A stretch of 5,291 nt of DNA from Gemmatimonadota bacterium (GTDB lineage Bacteria > Gemmatimonadota > Gemmatimonadetes > Gemmatimonadales > GWC2-71-9). The notes under the pieces are model-generated. The model was not told the origin of the DNA and searched no databases. It saw only the letters and a list, made by a program, of their open reading frames with translations. Of the stretch, positions 1-5,291 are shown one piece after another; the stretch's first letter is position 1, and the number at the start of each line of letters is the position of its first letter. The DNA lies in contig QHVD01000120.1 in NCBI GenBank assembly GCA_003222235.1, forward strand, positions 1 to 5,291, written 5' to 3'. The translations under genes and the position numbers were made by a program.

Positions 1-243
1 GAGACCGATCCGCTGCCGCTCGATCCCGCCCGCGCGTCCCGCCTCGCCGCGGCGCTCGACCTCGTCTACGCCCCGGGCGAGACCCGCTGGGTGCGCACGC
101 TCCGCGCAGCCGGCATCGCCGCGCAGGACGGCCGCGAGATGCTGGTGCGCCAGGGTGCGGCGGCCTTCAGCCGCTTCTTTCCCGCCCAACAGGCGCCGCT
201 CGAAGTGATGCGCGCCGCCGTCACCCGCGCGCTGCGTGCTTGA
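1..243 (+). CDS. aroE: Shikimate dehydrogenase, C-terminal part (5' end outside window)
   Basis: The first 80 codons of frame 1, ending at TGA 241-243, read as the C-terminus of shikimate dehydrogenase. This cytoplasmic enzyme reduces 3-dehydroshikimate to shikimate with NADPH in aromatic amino acid biosynthesis. Seen directly: DLVYAPGETRW around residues 20-30 of the fragment, followed by a DGREMLVRQGAAAF block at about 43-56. These match the family's conserved 'D-VY-P--T' and 'G--ML--QG--aF' motifs, the latter belonging to the helix that closes over the active site. The catalytic Lys/Asp and most of the nucleotide-binding domain lie upstream of the window, so completeness cannot be judged. 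The stop codon lies inside the start of comF (8-bp overlap), so the two genes are probably co-transcribed. The main alternative is a quinate/shikimate dehydrogenase paralogue, which this fragment cannot exclude. Confidence 0.9.
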   Translation, partial: ETDPLPLDPARASRLAAALDLVYAPGETRWVRTLRAAGIAAQDGREMLVRQGAAAFSRFFPAQQAPLEVMRAAVTRALRA

Positions 244-1021
244 GGCGCTCGAGCAGCTGCTCCTGCCGTCGGAATGCACCCTCTGCCACGCCCTGCTGTC
301 GTTCCGCAACCATCGCCGCCTCGTCTGCGACCTCTGCCGTCACCGCTGGCGAGCGGTCTGCCCGCCGTGGTGCGAGCGCTGCGGCCAGCCAGAGCCGCTG
401 TTCGGGCCTTGCCGGTTGTGCGCCCCGTGGCCCGACGCCTTCAGCACGGCTCGCTCGGCCGTATGGCTGGAGAGCGGGGCTCGGGCCGCCATCCACGCGC
501 TGAAGTACCGCGGCCTGCCGCGCGTCGCCGACGAGCTCGCGGAGGCGGTGGCGCGCATCCCGATCCCGGGGCGCGAACGGGCGTGGCTCGTCCCCGTGCC
601 GCTCGGCCCGAGACGGCAGCGCGAGCGCGGCTACAACCAGAGCGAGCGCCTGGCCCGCGCGCTGGGGCGGCGCTGGCAGCGGCCCGTGGCAGATCTGCTC
701 GTGCGCGTGCGTGACACGGCCGCGCAAACGGCGTTGACACCGGAGGCGCGGCTGGCGAATGTCGCGGGGGCATTCGAAGTCCGGAACCGGAGCCCTGAGA
801 CCCCGGGCTCGCGCCCGGGGTCAGGTGAGTCCGGGCTGGAGAGTCGACTGACCCCGGGCGCAAGCCCGGGGAGCCTCCCTTGGCCGCCATTGATTCTCGT
901 GGACGACGTCTTCACCACCGGCGCGACGCTGGCCGAGGCCGCACGAGCCCTGGCGCAGGCGGGCGCGCGCACGATCCTGGCCGTGACGTTCGGCCGGGCC
1001 GTGCTTCCCGACTTCAGCTAG
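236..1021 (+). CDS. comF: ComF family protein: double zinc-finger phosphoribosyltransferase-like protein with an internal repeat insertion
   Basis: This 261-residue protein belongs to the ComF/GntX family, whose members are linked to DNA uptake in competent bacteria; its role in a given organism is usually unproven. The N-terminus carries two four-cysteine clusters, C14/C17/C31/C34 and C46/C49/C59/C62, consistent with zinc ribbons. The phosphoribosyltransferase fold follows: an ALKYRG motif near residues 88-93, VPVPLGPRRQRERGYNQSE around 118-136, and the PRPP-binding loop VDDVFTTGATL at 222-232. The start is GTG 236, which overlaps the aroE stop; it has no Shine-Dalgarno and is probably translated by coupling. 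Between AFEV (179-182) and LILVDDV (219-225) lie 36 residues where relatives such as E. coli GntX have about nine (recalled). The excess is Pro/Gly/Ser-rich low complexity encoded by a palindromic element at 799-873. The reading frame, the metal ligands and the PRPP loop all survive, so the protein may still fold with a surface loop, but function is not certain. Confidence 0.9.
   Translation: MLEALEQLLLPSECTLCHALLSFRNHRRLVCDLCRHRWRAVCPPWCERCGQPEPLFGPCRLCAPWPDAFSTARSAVWLESGARAAIHALKYRGLPRVADELAEAVARIPIPGRERAWLVPVPLGPRRQRERGYNQSERLARALGRRWQRPVADLLVRVRDTAAQTALTPEARLANVAGAFEVRNRSPETPGSRPGSGESGLESRLTPGASPGSLPWPPLILVDDVFTTGATLAEAARALAQAGARTILAVTFGRAVLPDFS
799..873. repeat. 75-bp two-hairpin inverted repeat element inserted in frame within comF
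   Basis: Hairpin A (799-822) has a 10-bp stem, GACCCCGGGC/GCCCGGGGTC, around a TCGC loop. Hairpin B (852-871) has an 8-bp stem, CCCCGGGC/GCCCGGGG, around a GCAA loop. The 26-bp block 799-824 matches the reverse complement of 848-873 at 23 of 26 positions, with a 23-bp spacer at 825-847. The whole unit is thus a dyad of two inverted hairpin copies, and its 75 bp is a multiple of three. It encodes a PGS/SPGS-rich stretch in ComF (about residues 189-213). The architecture resembles paired REP sequences (BIME) or a very small MITE. I do not recognise a named family, and no transposase is present. A GGAGCC direct repeat flanks or touches both ends (789-794 and 870-875). Confidence 0.8.
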
Positions 1022-1056
1022 CACAGGTGGTTCAGGCGTTGCGACCGGTGATCGCA

Positions 1057-1156
1057 CGGGCTGAAGCCCGGCCTCGGCTGCGGGGTCCGTCCTGAAGGAC
1101 GGCAGCGCACCAGCGTCCTTCAGGACGTGCTCGGGCCGAGGGCGCCCTTCAGGGCG
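1057..1156. repeat. About 100-bp nested palindromic array of four TGAA/TTCA-loop hairpins
   Basis: There are four mini-hairpins: H1 CGGGC-TGAA-GCCCG (1057-1070), H2 CCGTCC-TGAA-GGACGG (1087-1102), H3 CGTCC-TTCA-GGACG (1114-1127) and H4 CGCCC-TTCA-GGGCG (1143-1156). H2 and H3 contain exact reverse complements of one another over 14 bp. CCTCGGC at 1072-1078 is complementary to GCCGAGG at 1135-1141. All these pairs share a symmetry centre within about 1 bp (near 1107), so the array is one composite dyad and not four unrelated hairpins. The CTGAAG/CTTCAG core is constant while the stems vary but stay paired. It lies 35 bp after the comF stop and about 146 bp before the gap start. No run of T follows any hairpin, so intrinsic termination is not indicated. 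A role as REP-like repeat, mRNA 3'-end stabiliser or mobile MITE is inference. Confidence 0.8.
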
Positions 1157-1289
1157 TCCAGTCCAATCAATCAACTCGGGATTCTTCAGGGAGTCTTTCA
1201 CCACTGCGCTAGTGCGGTTCCACCTGATCCTGCATAGGTTTGCAGAGAAATTCGCGTCTTTCAGAGGAAAGCAGCAAAGGCACCCTTCC

Positions 1290-1294
1290 AGGAG
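1290..1294 (+). promoter_or_regulatory. Shine-Dalgarno sequence of gap
   Basis: AGGAG lies 8 nt upstream of ATG 1303, which is near-ideal spacing. It decides the start in favour of ATG 1303 over the upstream in-frame TTG at 1240. It is the only strong ribosome-binding site seen in the window; the downstream genes lack one or have a poorly spaced one. Confidence 0.85.
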
Positions 1295-1302
1295 CGAGAG
1301 CA

Positions 1303-2313
1303 ATGCCGGTTCGTGTGGGCATCAATGGGTTCGGTCGGATCGGGCGCAACGTGATCCGAGCGGCGGTCCTGATGAAGCAGTCCAGCCTCGAGTTCGTGGC
1401 GGTGAACGACATCACGGACACGAAGACGCTCGCGCACCTTCTCAAGTACGACTCGGTGCACCGCCGCTTCCCCGGGACCGTCGAGCCCCAGGGCAGCACT
1501 CTCGTGGTGAACGGCAACGCGATCAAGGTGTCGGCCATCAAGGAGCCCGAGAAGCTTCCGTGGAAGGACCTCGGGGTGGAGCTGGTGCTCGAGAGCACCG
1601 GTCGGTTCACGGATCGGGAGGCAGCCGAGAAACACCTCGCCGCGGGGGCGAAGCGGGTGGTGATCTCCGCGCCGGCGAAGGGCGACGACATCACGATCGT
1701 GATGGGCGTGAACCACGAGAAGTACGATCCCGCGAGGCACCGCATTGTCTCGAACGCCTCCTGCACCACGAACTGCCTGGTGCCCGTTGTGAAGGTCGTG
1801 CTCGACAACTGGGGATTCAAGCACGGGTTCATGACCACGGTCCACAGCTACACCAACGACCAGCCGATCCTCGACCTGCCCCACAAGGACCTGCGGCGCG
1901 CCCGCGCGGGGGCGCTGAGCGTCATCCCGACGACGACCGGCGCGGCGAAGGCCACGAGCCTCGTGATCCCCGAGCTGAAGGGCAAGATCGACGGCGTCTC
2001 GCTGCGCGTGCCGACGCCGGACGTCTCCCTGGTCGATCTCAGCGCCGAGGTCGAGCGCAAGACGACGATCGACGAGGTGAACGGCGCCTTCAAGCAAGCC
2101 GCTTGCTCGAGCCTCAAGGGAATCCTCGACGTCAGTGAGGAGCCGCTGGTCTCGGCGGACTACATCGGGAGCCTGTACTCGAGCGTCGTCGACTCGATGT
2201 CCACCAACGTGATCGACGGGACGTTCGTGCACGTGTCGGCCTGGTACGACAACGAGATGGGGTACTCGGCGCGGTGCGTTGATCTCCTCGCCCATATCGC
2301 CGCTAAGCGGTGA
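1303..2313 (+). CDS. gap: Glyceraldehyde-3-phosphate dehydrogenase, type I (NAD-type)
   Basis: This 336-residue cytoplasmic enzyme catalyses oxidative phosphorylation of glyceraldehyde 3-phosphate to 1,3-bisphosphoglycerate, reversibly, in glycolysis and gluconeogenesis. The N-terminal Rossmann motif INGFGRIGRN occupies residues 7-16. Asp36 after the second strand (VAVND) points to NAD rather than NADP use (inference from family knowledge). The active site SNASCTTNC carries catalytic Cys154, and the partner His181 lies in TTVHSYTNDQ. HKDLRRARA, IPTTTGAAKA and the C-terminal WYDNEMGYSARCVDL are all in place. The length is typical (330-340). One small oddity is YDSVHRRFPG, where most relatives have Gly after the His. 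The start ATG 1303 is supported by AGGAG at 1290-1294 and by the family N-terminus. This is the first gene of a gap-pgk-tpiA operon, and its TGA overlaps the pgk GTG start. Confidence 0.98.
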   Translation: MPVRVGINGFGRIGRNVIRAAVLMKQSSLEFVAVNDITDTKTLAHLLKYDSVHRRFPGTVEPQGSTLVVNGNAIKVSAIKEPEKLPWKDLGVELVLESTGRFTDREAAEKHLAAGAKRVVISAPAKGDDITIVMGVNHEKYDPARHRIVSNASCTTNCLVPVVKVVLDNWGFKHGFMTTVHSYTNDQPILDLPHKDLRRARAGALSVIPTTTGAAKATSLVIPELKGKIDGVSLRVPTPDVSLVDLSAEVERKTTIDEVNGAFKQAACSSLKGILDVSEEPLVSADYIGSLYSSVVDSMSTNVIDGTFVHVSAWYDNEMGYSARCVDLLAHIAAKR

Positions 2314-3491
2314 GCAGGAAGCGGACGCTGCGGGACCTCCCGGCGGCCGCCCTGGACGGCAAGCGCGCCCTGGTCCGGGTGGACTTCAACGTCCCGCTCA
2401 AGGACGGCCGGGTCACGGACGACACGCGCATCCGCGCCGCGCTTCCCACGATCAACTATCTGCGGGAGAAGGGCGCGCGGGTCATCCTGCTCTCGCACCT
2501 GGGCCGCCCCAGGGGCGTCGAGCCCGCGTTTTCCCTAAAGCACATCGTGCGGGACCTCGAGCGCCTGCTCGGCGCCCCGGTCGAGGTGATCCCCGATCCC
2601 GCGACGGGCGTCGCGGCGACGCGCCGGCTGCCGCGCGGCGGCGTGGCGCTCGTCGAGAACACCCGCTTTTGGCCCGGCGAGGAGGCGAACGACCCCGCGT
2701 TCGCCGCGCTCCTCGCCGCGCTCGGCGACTTCTACGTGAACGACGCATTCGGCTCGGCGCATCGCGCCCATGCCTCCACGGAAGCCGTCGCCCACCTGTT
2801 GAAGCCCGCCGTCGCCGGGTTCCTGATGGAGCGGGAGCTCGAGTACCTCGGTGACGCGCTGGACAAGCCCCAGCGCCCCTTCGTCGCGGTGCTCGGTGGA
2901 GCGAAGATTTCCGGGAAGATCGACGTGATCCAGGCGCTCGTGCCGAAGGTGGACGAGATCCTCGTCGGCGGCGGGATCGCGAACACGTTCTTCCTCGCGA
3001 TCGGATTCAGCGTGGGCGGCTCGCTCGTGGAGCCGGAAAAGAAGGACCGCGCCCGAGCGCTCATCGCCAAGGCGGGGGCGAAGCTCATTCTCCCGCGGGG
3101 GGCCGTCGTGGCGCCGAGCCTCGAGCGCGCCGCCGAGCGGCGTGAGGTCCCCTCCGACCGGATCCCGCCGGACTGCGCCATCTTCGACATCGATCAGGCC
3201 ACCCGCCTCGACTTTCGGGCGCGCATCCTCCAGGCAAAGACGCTCGTGTGGAACGGGCCGATGGGCGTGTTCGAGACCCCGCCGTTCGACGCGGGCACGC
3301 GCGCAATCGCCGAGGCCATGGTGGCGGCGGGCGAGCGCGGCGCGGTCACCATCGTGGGCGGCGGAGATTCGGCGGCCGCGGTGGCGGGGTTCGAGGACAA
3401 GTTCACTCACGTCTCCACCGGCGGAGGGGCGTCACTCGAGTTCCTCGAGGGGAAGCCGCTCCCCGGCGTCATGGCCCTCGAGGACGCGTGA
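2310..3491 (+). CDS. pgk: Phosphoglycerate kinase
   Basis: This 393-residue cytoplasmic enzyme transfers the acyl phosphate of 1,3-bisphosphoglycerate to ADP, giving ATP and 3-phosphoglycerate, the step directly after GAPDH. Visible N-domain substrate motifs are VRVDFNVP (residues 22-29, with R23, D25, N27), SHLGRP (62-67) and ENTRF (116-120, R119), followed by NDAFGSAHRAHAS. The C-domain nucleotide site shows GGAKISGK (196-203) and the GGGDS loop (350-354), then STGGGASLEFLEG near the end. The length matches the monofunctional bacterial enzyme, and no triosephosphate isomerase fusion is present. The start is GTG 2310, sharing GTGA with the gap stop; no Shine-Dalgarno is seen, so translational coupling to gap is likely. 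The residues just after the start (SRKRTLRDLP) fit the usual short N-terminal lead before the first strand. Confidence 0.98.
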   Translation: MSRKRTLRDLPAAALDGKRALVRVDFNVPLKDGRVTDDTRIRAALPTINYLREKGARVILLSHLGRPRGVEPAFSLKHIVRDLERLLGAPVEVIPDPATGVAATRRLPRGGVALVENTRFWPGEEANDPAFAALLAALGDFYVNDAFGSAHRAHASTEAVAHLLKPAVAGFLMERELEYLGDALDKPQRPFVAVLGGAKISGKIDVIQALVPKVDEILVGGGIANTFFLAIGFSVGGSLVEPEKKDRARALIAKAGAKLILPRGAVVAPSLERAAERREVPSDRIPPDCAIFDIDQATRLDFRARILQAKTLVWNGPMGVFETPPFDAGTRAIAEAMVAAGERGAVTIVGGGDSAAAVAGFEDKFTHVSTGGGASLEFLEGKPLPGVMALEDA

Positions 3492-4237
3492 GGGAGCTCC
3501 GCTTCGCGGCCAACTGGAAAATGCACATCGGCCCGGACGAGGCCCGCGCCTACCTCAGGGCCTTCCGCGCGCGCTACGACCGCCGCGAGGACCGGGACGT
3601 CTGGTTCTTCCCCCCCGCCGTGTCCCTCGAGGCGGCGGCCCAGGCGGTCCGCGAGCGGCTCGATCTCTCGGTCGGCGCCCAGGACATTTACTGGGAGCCG
3701 AAAGGCGCCTTCACGGGCGCGATCTCGGCGCCCCTCGCAGCCCAGGCCGGGGCGAAGGCGACGCTCATCGGACACTCCGAGCGCCGCCACGTGTTCGGCG
3801 AGAGCGACGAGGATACCCGGAAGAAGACGGTCGCGGCGCTTGCGTACCGCCTGGCTCCGGTGCTGTGCGTGGGCGAGACGCTGGCCGAGCGCGAGGCCGG
3901 GCACACGGTGGCCGTCGTGAAGCGCCAGCTCACCGCCGCACTCGGGAGCCTCGACGCCGCGAGGCTCGCACAGATCACGATCGCCTACGAGCCCGTCTGG
4001 GCGATCGGCACGGGGCGGAATGCCACACCGCGCGATGCGGCGTCGGTGCATTGCGAGATCCGCAGCTGGCTCACCACCCGGGGAGCGGCGCGCGCGCGGG
4101 TGTTGTACGGCGGGAGCGTGAGCCTCAAGAACATCGCGGAGCTGCTCGCGGAGCCCGAGCTCGACGGCGTGCTCGTCGGAGGTGCCTCGCTCGATCCGGA
4201 GGGCTGGGCCGAGCTTGTGCAGATCGGCGGCGCATAG
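3488..4237 (+). CDS. tpiA: Triosephosphate isomerase
   Basis: This 249-residue TIM-barrel enzyme interconverts dihydroxyacetone phosphate and glyceraldehyde 3-phosphate in the cytoplasm. Key residues are all present: N9 and K11 in AANWKMH, the electrophile His96 in IGHSERR, and the catalytic base Glu168 in AYEPVWAIGTG, which runs into the flexible loop 6. The phosphate-binding YGGSV lies at 207-211 and LVGGASL near the C-terminus. The length is typical (about 250). The start is GTG 3488, within a GTGA overlap with the pgk stop, and puts the NWK motif at the expected distance from the N-terminus. A GAGGA at 3480-3484 is only 3 nt away, too close for a good ribosome-binding site, so coupling with pgk is the likelier mode. 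The frame is open upstream to 3248 but that part lies inside pgk and is not used. Confidence 0.98.
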   Translation: MRELRFAANWKMHIGPDEARAYLRAFRARYDRREDRDVWFFPPAVSLEAAAQAVRERLDLSVGAQDIYWEPKGAFTGAISAPLAAQAGAKATLIGHSERRHVFGESDEDTRKKTVAALAYRLAPVLCVGETLAEREAGHTVAVVKRQLTAALGSLDAARLAQITIAYEPVWAIGTGRNATPRDAASVHCEIRSWLTTRGAARARVLYGGSVSLKNIAELLAEPELDGVLVGGASLDPEGWAELVQIGGA

Positions 4238-4253
4238 CTATTATCCCGGCGGC

Positions 4254-4649
4254 ATGTATACCGTGCTCCTTTTCGTCCTCATCGTCGACGCGCTCATTCT
4301 GGCCGCAGCCGTGCTGCTGCAGGCAGGCCAGGGCGGCGGGCTCGCGTCGCTCGGTGGCGGCGCCGGGACCGAGCAGTTCATGGGCGGACGGCAGGCGACG
4401 ACTCTGTTGACCAAAGTCAGCTGGTGGGGCGCCGGGATCTTCCTGTTCGTGTCCCTCGTCCTCGCCATCATGTCCTCGCGCGGGGCGGGGCCGAGGTCGG
4501 TGATCGAGACCGAGGCGCCAGCGCCGGCTCCGATGCAGGCCACGCCGCTGCCGCTCCAGAGCACGCCGCAGCCGGCGCCCGCGGCCCCGGCTGCGCCCCC
4601 CCCCTCCAAGCAGTCGCAACCCTCAGGCCAGAGACCGCCCGATCGCTGA
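4254..4649 (+). CDS. secG: Preprotein translocase subunit SecG
   Basis: This 131-residue inner-membrane protein is an accessory subunit of the SecYEG channel that stimulates SecA-driven protein export. Seen directly: a first membrane segment at about residues 2-22, the conserved loop LLQAGQGGGLASLGGG (21-36), a GTEQFMGG segment and LLTKVSW (51-57), and a second membrane segment at about 58-74 (WGAGIFLFVSLVLAIMS). The tail after residue 75 is about 55 residues rich in Pro, Ala and Gln, as often seen in long SecG proteins, and probably unstructured. ATG 4254 was chosen because it starts right at the first hydrophobic segment, 16 nt after the tpiA stop; an upstream in-frame ATG at 4182 lies inside tpiA. 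No clear Shine-Dalgarno precedes it. The gene location after tpiA is a recurrent bacterial arrangement. A C9 homopolymer (4596-4604) lies in the tail. Confidence 0.95.
   Translation: MYTVLLFVLIVDALILAAAVLLQAGQGGGLASLGGGAGTEQFMGGRQATTLLTKVSWWGAGIFLFVSLVLAIMSSRGAGPRSVIETEAPAPAPMQATPLPLQSTPQPAPAAPAAPPPSKQSQPSGQRPPDR
4596..4604 (+). repeat. C9 homopolymer in the secG tail
   Basis: Nine consecutive C residues encode part of the proline run in the SecG C-terminal tail. Loss of one C would shift secG into the carA frame, which has no stop between this tract and carA, producing an in-frame SecG-CarA fusion. It may simply reflect proline codon use in GC-rich DNA, or be a spot prone to sequencing error or slippage. 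Confidence 0.7.
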
Positions 4650-4665
4650 GCGTCAGCCCGCCTAC

Positions 4666-5291
4666 GTGCTCCTCGAGGACGGAGCCTGGTTCCCCGGATC
4701 GGCTCCTTTCCCCTTCGAGCCGACATATGCCGAAGTCGTCTTCACCACCAATCTGTCGGGCTACCAGGAGGTGTTCACCGACCCCTCCTACCTCGGTCAG
4801 ATCGTGGTGATGACCGCGCCGATGATCGGCAACTACGGCATCAATCCGGAAGACGTCGAGTCCGACCGGCCGCGGGTCGCCGGCGTCGTGGTGCGCGAGC
4901 TCTCAGTCCGTCCGTCAAACTGGCGGGCGACCGGCGCTCTCGCCGACTGGCTCGCGGCCGCGCGCGTGCCGATCGTCGCCGACGTCGATACGCGCCAGCT
5001 CACGCGCCACATCCGCTCCAAGGGAGCGATGCGCGGCGCCGTGGCGGTGGGCCCGCAGCCGAGCGACGCCGTCCGCGCCGCGCTCGCCGCGAGCCCCTCG
5101 ATGGACGGCCTCGACCTCGCGACCTGTGCGACCGTCGCGAGCGAATACGTCGAGGGGCCGGGCGACGCACCCCGCCACATCGTGGCGTACGACTATGGGA
5201 TGAAGCGCAACATCCTGCGACTGTTCGTCCAGAACGGCTGCCGCGTAACCGTGGTCCCCGCAGGGACTCCGGCCGGACGGGTCCGGGAGCT
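4666..5291 (+). CDS. carA: Carbamoyl-phosphate synthase small subunit, N-terminal part (3' end outside window)
   Basis: CarA is the glutaminase subunit that supplies ammonia to CarB for carbamoyl phosphate, feeding pyrimidine and arginine synthesis in the cytoplasm. The visible 208 codons cover the N-terminal domain: LLEDGAWFPG at the start, then FTTNLSGYQEVFTDPSYLGQ, DVDTRQLTRHIRSKGAMRGA, and the beginning of the class I amidotransferase domain, HIVAYDYGMKRNILR from residue 171. The catalytic Cys and the His/Glu pair lie beyond the window. The family is usually about 360-390 residues. GTG 4666 is the only canonical start after the secG stop (16-nt gap), but it lacks a Shine-Dalgarno and would trim a few residues of the first strand seen in E. 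coli CarA (ALLVLEDG). The frame is open further upstream through secG, with no ATG, GTG or TTG found there, but an ATC at 4642 would give a more usual N-terminus. The start is therefore uncertain, the identity is not. Confidence 0.93.
   Translation, partial: MLLEDGAWFPGSAPFPFEPTYAEVVFTTNLSGYQEVFTDPSYLGQIVVMTAPMIGNYGINPEDVESDRPRVAGVVVRELSVRPSNWRATGALADWLAAARVPIVADVDTRQLTRHIRSKGAMRGAVAVGPQPSDAVRAALAASPSMDGLDLATCATVASEYVEGPGDAPRHIVAYDYGMKRNILRLFVQNGCRVTVVPAGTPAGRVRE

Larger units (their letters stand above)
1022..1302. other. Intergenic spacer between comF and the gap operon
   Basis: This 281-bp stretch is the only sizeable non-coding region in the window. Its left half holds the palindromic hairpin element at 1057-1156. 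Its right half (1157-1302) is noticeably more AT-rich than the surrounding sequence and should carry the promoter of the gap operon, but I could not find a convincing sigma70-type -35/-10 pair at proper spacing. Small dyads are visible at 1202-1214 (CACT/AGTG arms) and 1258-1271 (CTTTC-AGAG-GAAAG). They could be operator or leader-RNA structures but are short enough to be chance. No tRNA, conserved riboswitch or uridine-tailed terminator is visible. The gap frame stays open upstream to a TTG at 1240, but this extension has no GAPDH similarity and is treated as leader. Confidence 0.7.

Noticed and set aside
1087..1127. Hairpins H2/H3 as an intrinsic terminator of comF
   Set aside because: No T-rich tract follows either stem, and the array's symmetry fits a repeat element better than a terminator.
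1057..1156. CRISPR array
   Set aside because: The repeats are short, internally palindromic, in alternating orientation and without uniform spacers.
1218..1240. TTCCAC ... CATAGG/TAGGTT as a promoter for gap
   Set aside because: The boxes match the consensus poorly and are only about 9-11 bp apart instead of 16-18, so no promoter is claimed.
2093..2107. AGCAAG-CCG-CTTGCT hairpin inside gap
   Set aside because: It is short, lies within coding sequence with a normal GAPDH translation, and is single-copy in the window; probably chance.
1212..2138. 308-codon plus-strand frame overlapping gap
   Set aside because: It is low-complexity Arg/Gly/Ala-rich translation in an alternative frame of gap, with no family motifs.
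1261..2295. 344-codon open frame on the minus strand opposite gap
   Set aside because: It is the mirror of a strongly conserved GAPDH gene. In GC-rich DNA such antisense frames stay open by codon bias; the translation is Arg/Asp/His-rich without a recognisable domain.
2535..3410. 291-codon minus-strand open frame opposite pgk
   Set aside because: It has the same shadow character: no domain motifs, no ribosome-binding site, fully inside pgk.

Overview
The window is a GC-rich bacterial chromosome segment with all supported genes on the + strand and very little non-coding DNA. It holds core metabolic genes: the 3' end of aroE (shikimate dehydrogenase), a ComF-family phosphoribosyltransferase gene, the glycolytic trio gap-pgk-tpiA, secG (Sec translocase subunit) and the 5' part of carA (carbamoyl-phosphate synthase small subunit). 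The very high GC content, GTG starts, dense packing and the gap-pgk-tpiA-secG order fit an environmental GC-rich Gram-negative-type lineage. Methylomirabilota/Rokubacteria or a deltaproteobacterial group would be my guess, but the sequence alone does not settle the taxon.

Layout. Bases 1-243 are the end of aroE, and comF overlaps it by 8 bp (236-1021). A non-coding gap of 281 bp (1022-1302) separates this pair from the next operon and probably contains its promoter, though no convincing -35/-10 pair is visible. gap (1303-2313) has the only clear Shine-Dalgarno sequence in the window. pgk (2310-3491) and tpiA (3488-4237) each start on a GTG that overlaps the previous stop codon in a GTGA tetranucleotide, so the three enzymes are probably translationally coupled. 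secG (4254-4649) and carA (from 4666, running off the end) follow at 16-nt spacings with no terminator between them. Together gap, pgk and tpiA interconvert triose phosphates and 3-phosphoglycerate. SecG and CarA are unrelated housekeeping functions that appear to ride on the same transcript.

I see no undescribed multi-gene system here. The unusual content is two compact palindromic elements. One, 75 bp long (799-873), consists of two strong hairpins that are near-perfect inverted copies of each other. It lies inside comF and adds 25 codons in frame just before the PRPP-binding loop. A flanking 6-bp direct repeat suggests a footprint whose removal would restore a normal linker. The other, about 100 bp (1057-1156), lies in the comF-gap spacer. 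It is a nested dyad of four small hairpins with TGAA or TTCA loops, in which the two outer arms differ by compensatory changes that keep the stems paired. Both resemble REP/BIME-like or MITE-like elements, but neither family is identified. Secondary points are the lack of a good start codon for carA and a C9 tract in secG, where loss of one C would fuse secG in frame to carA.
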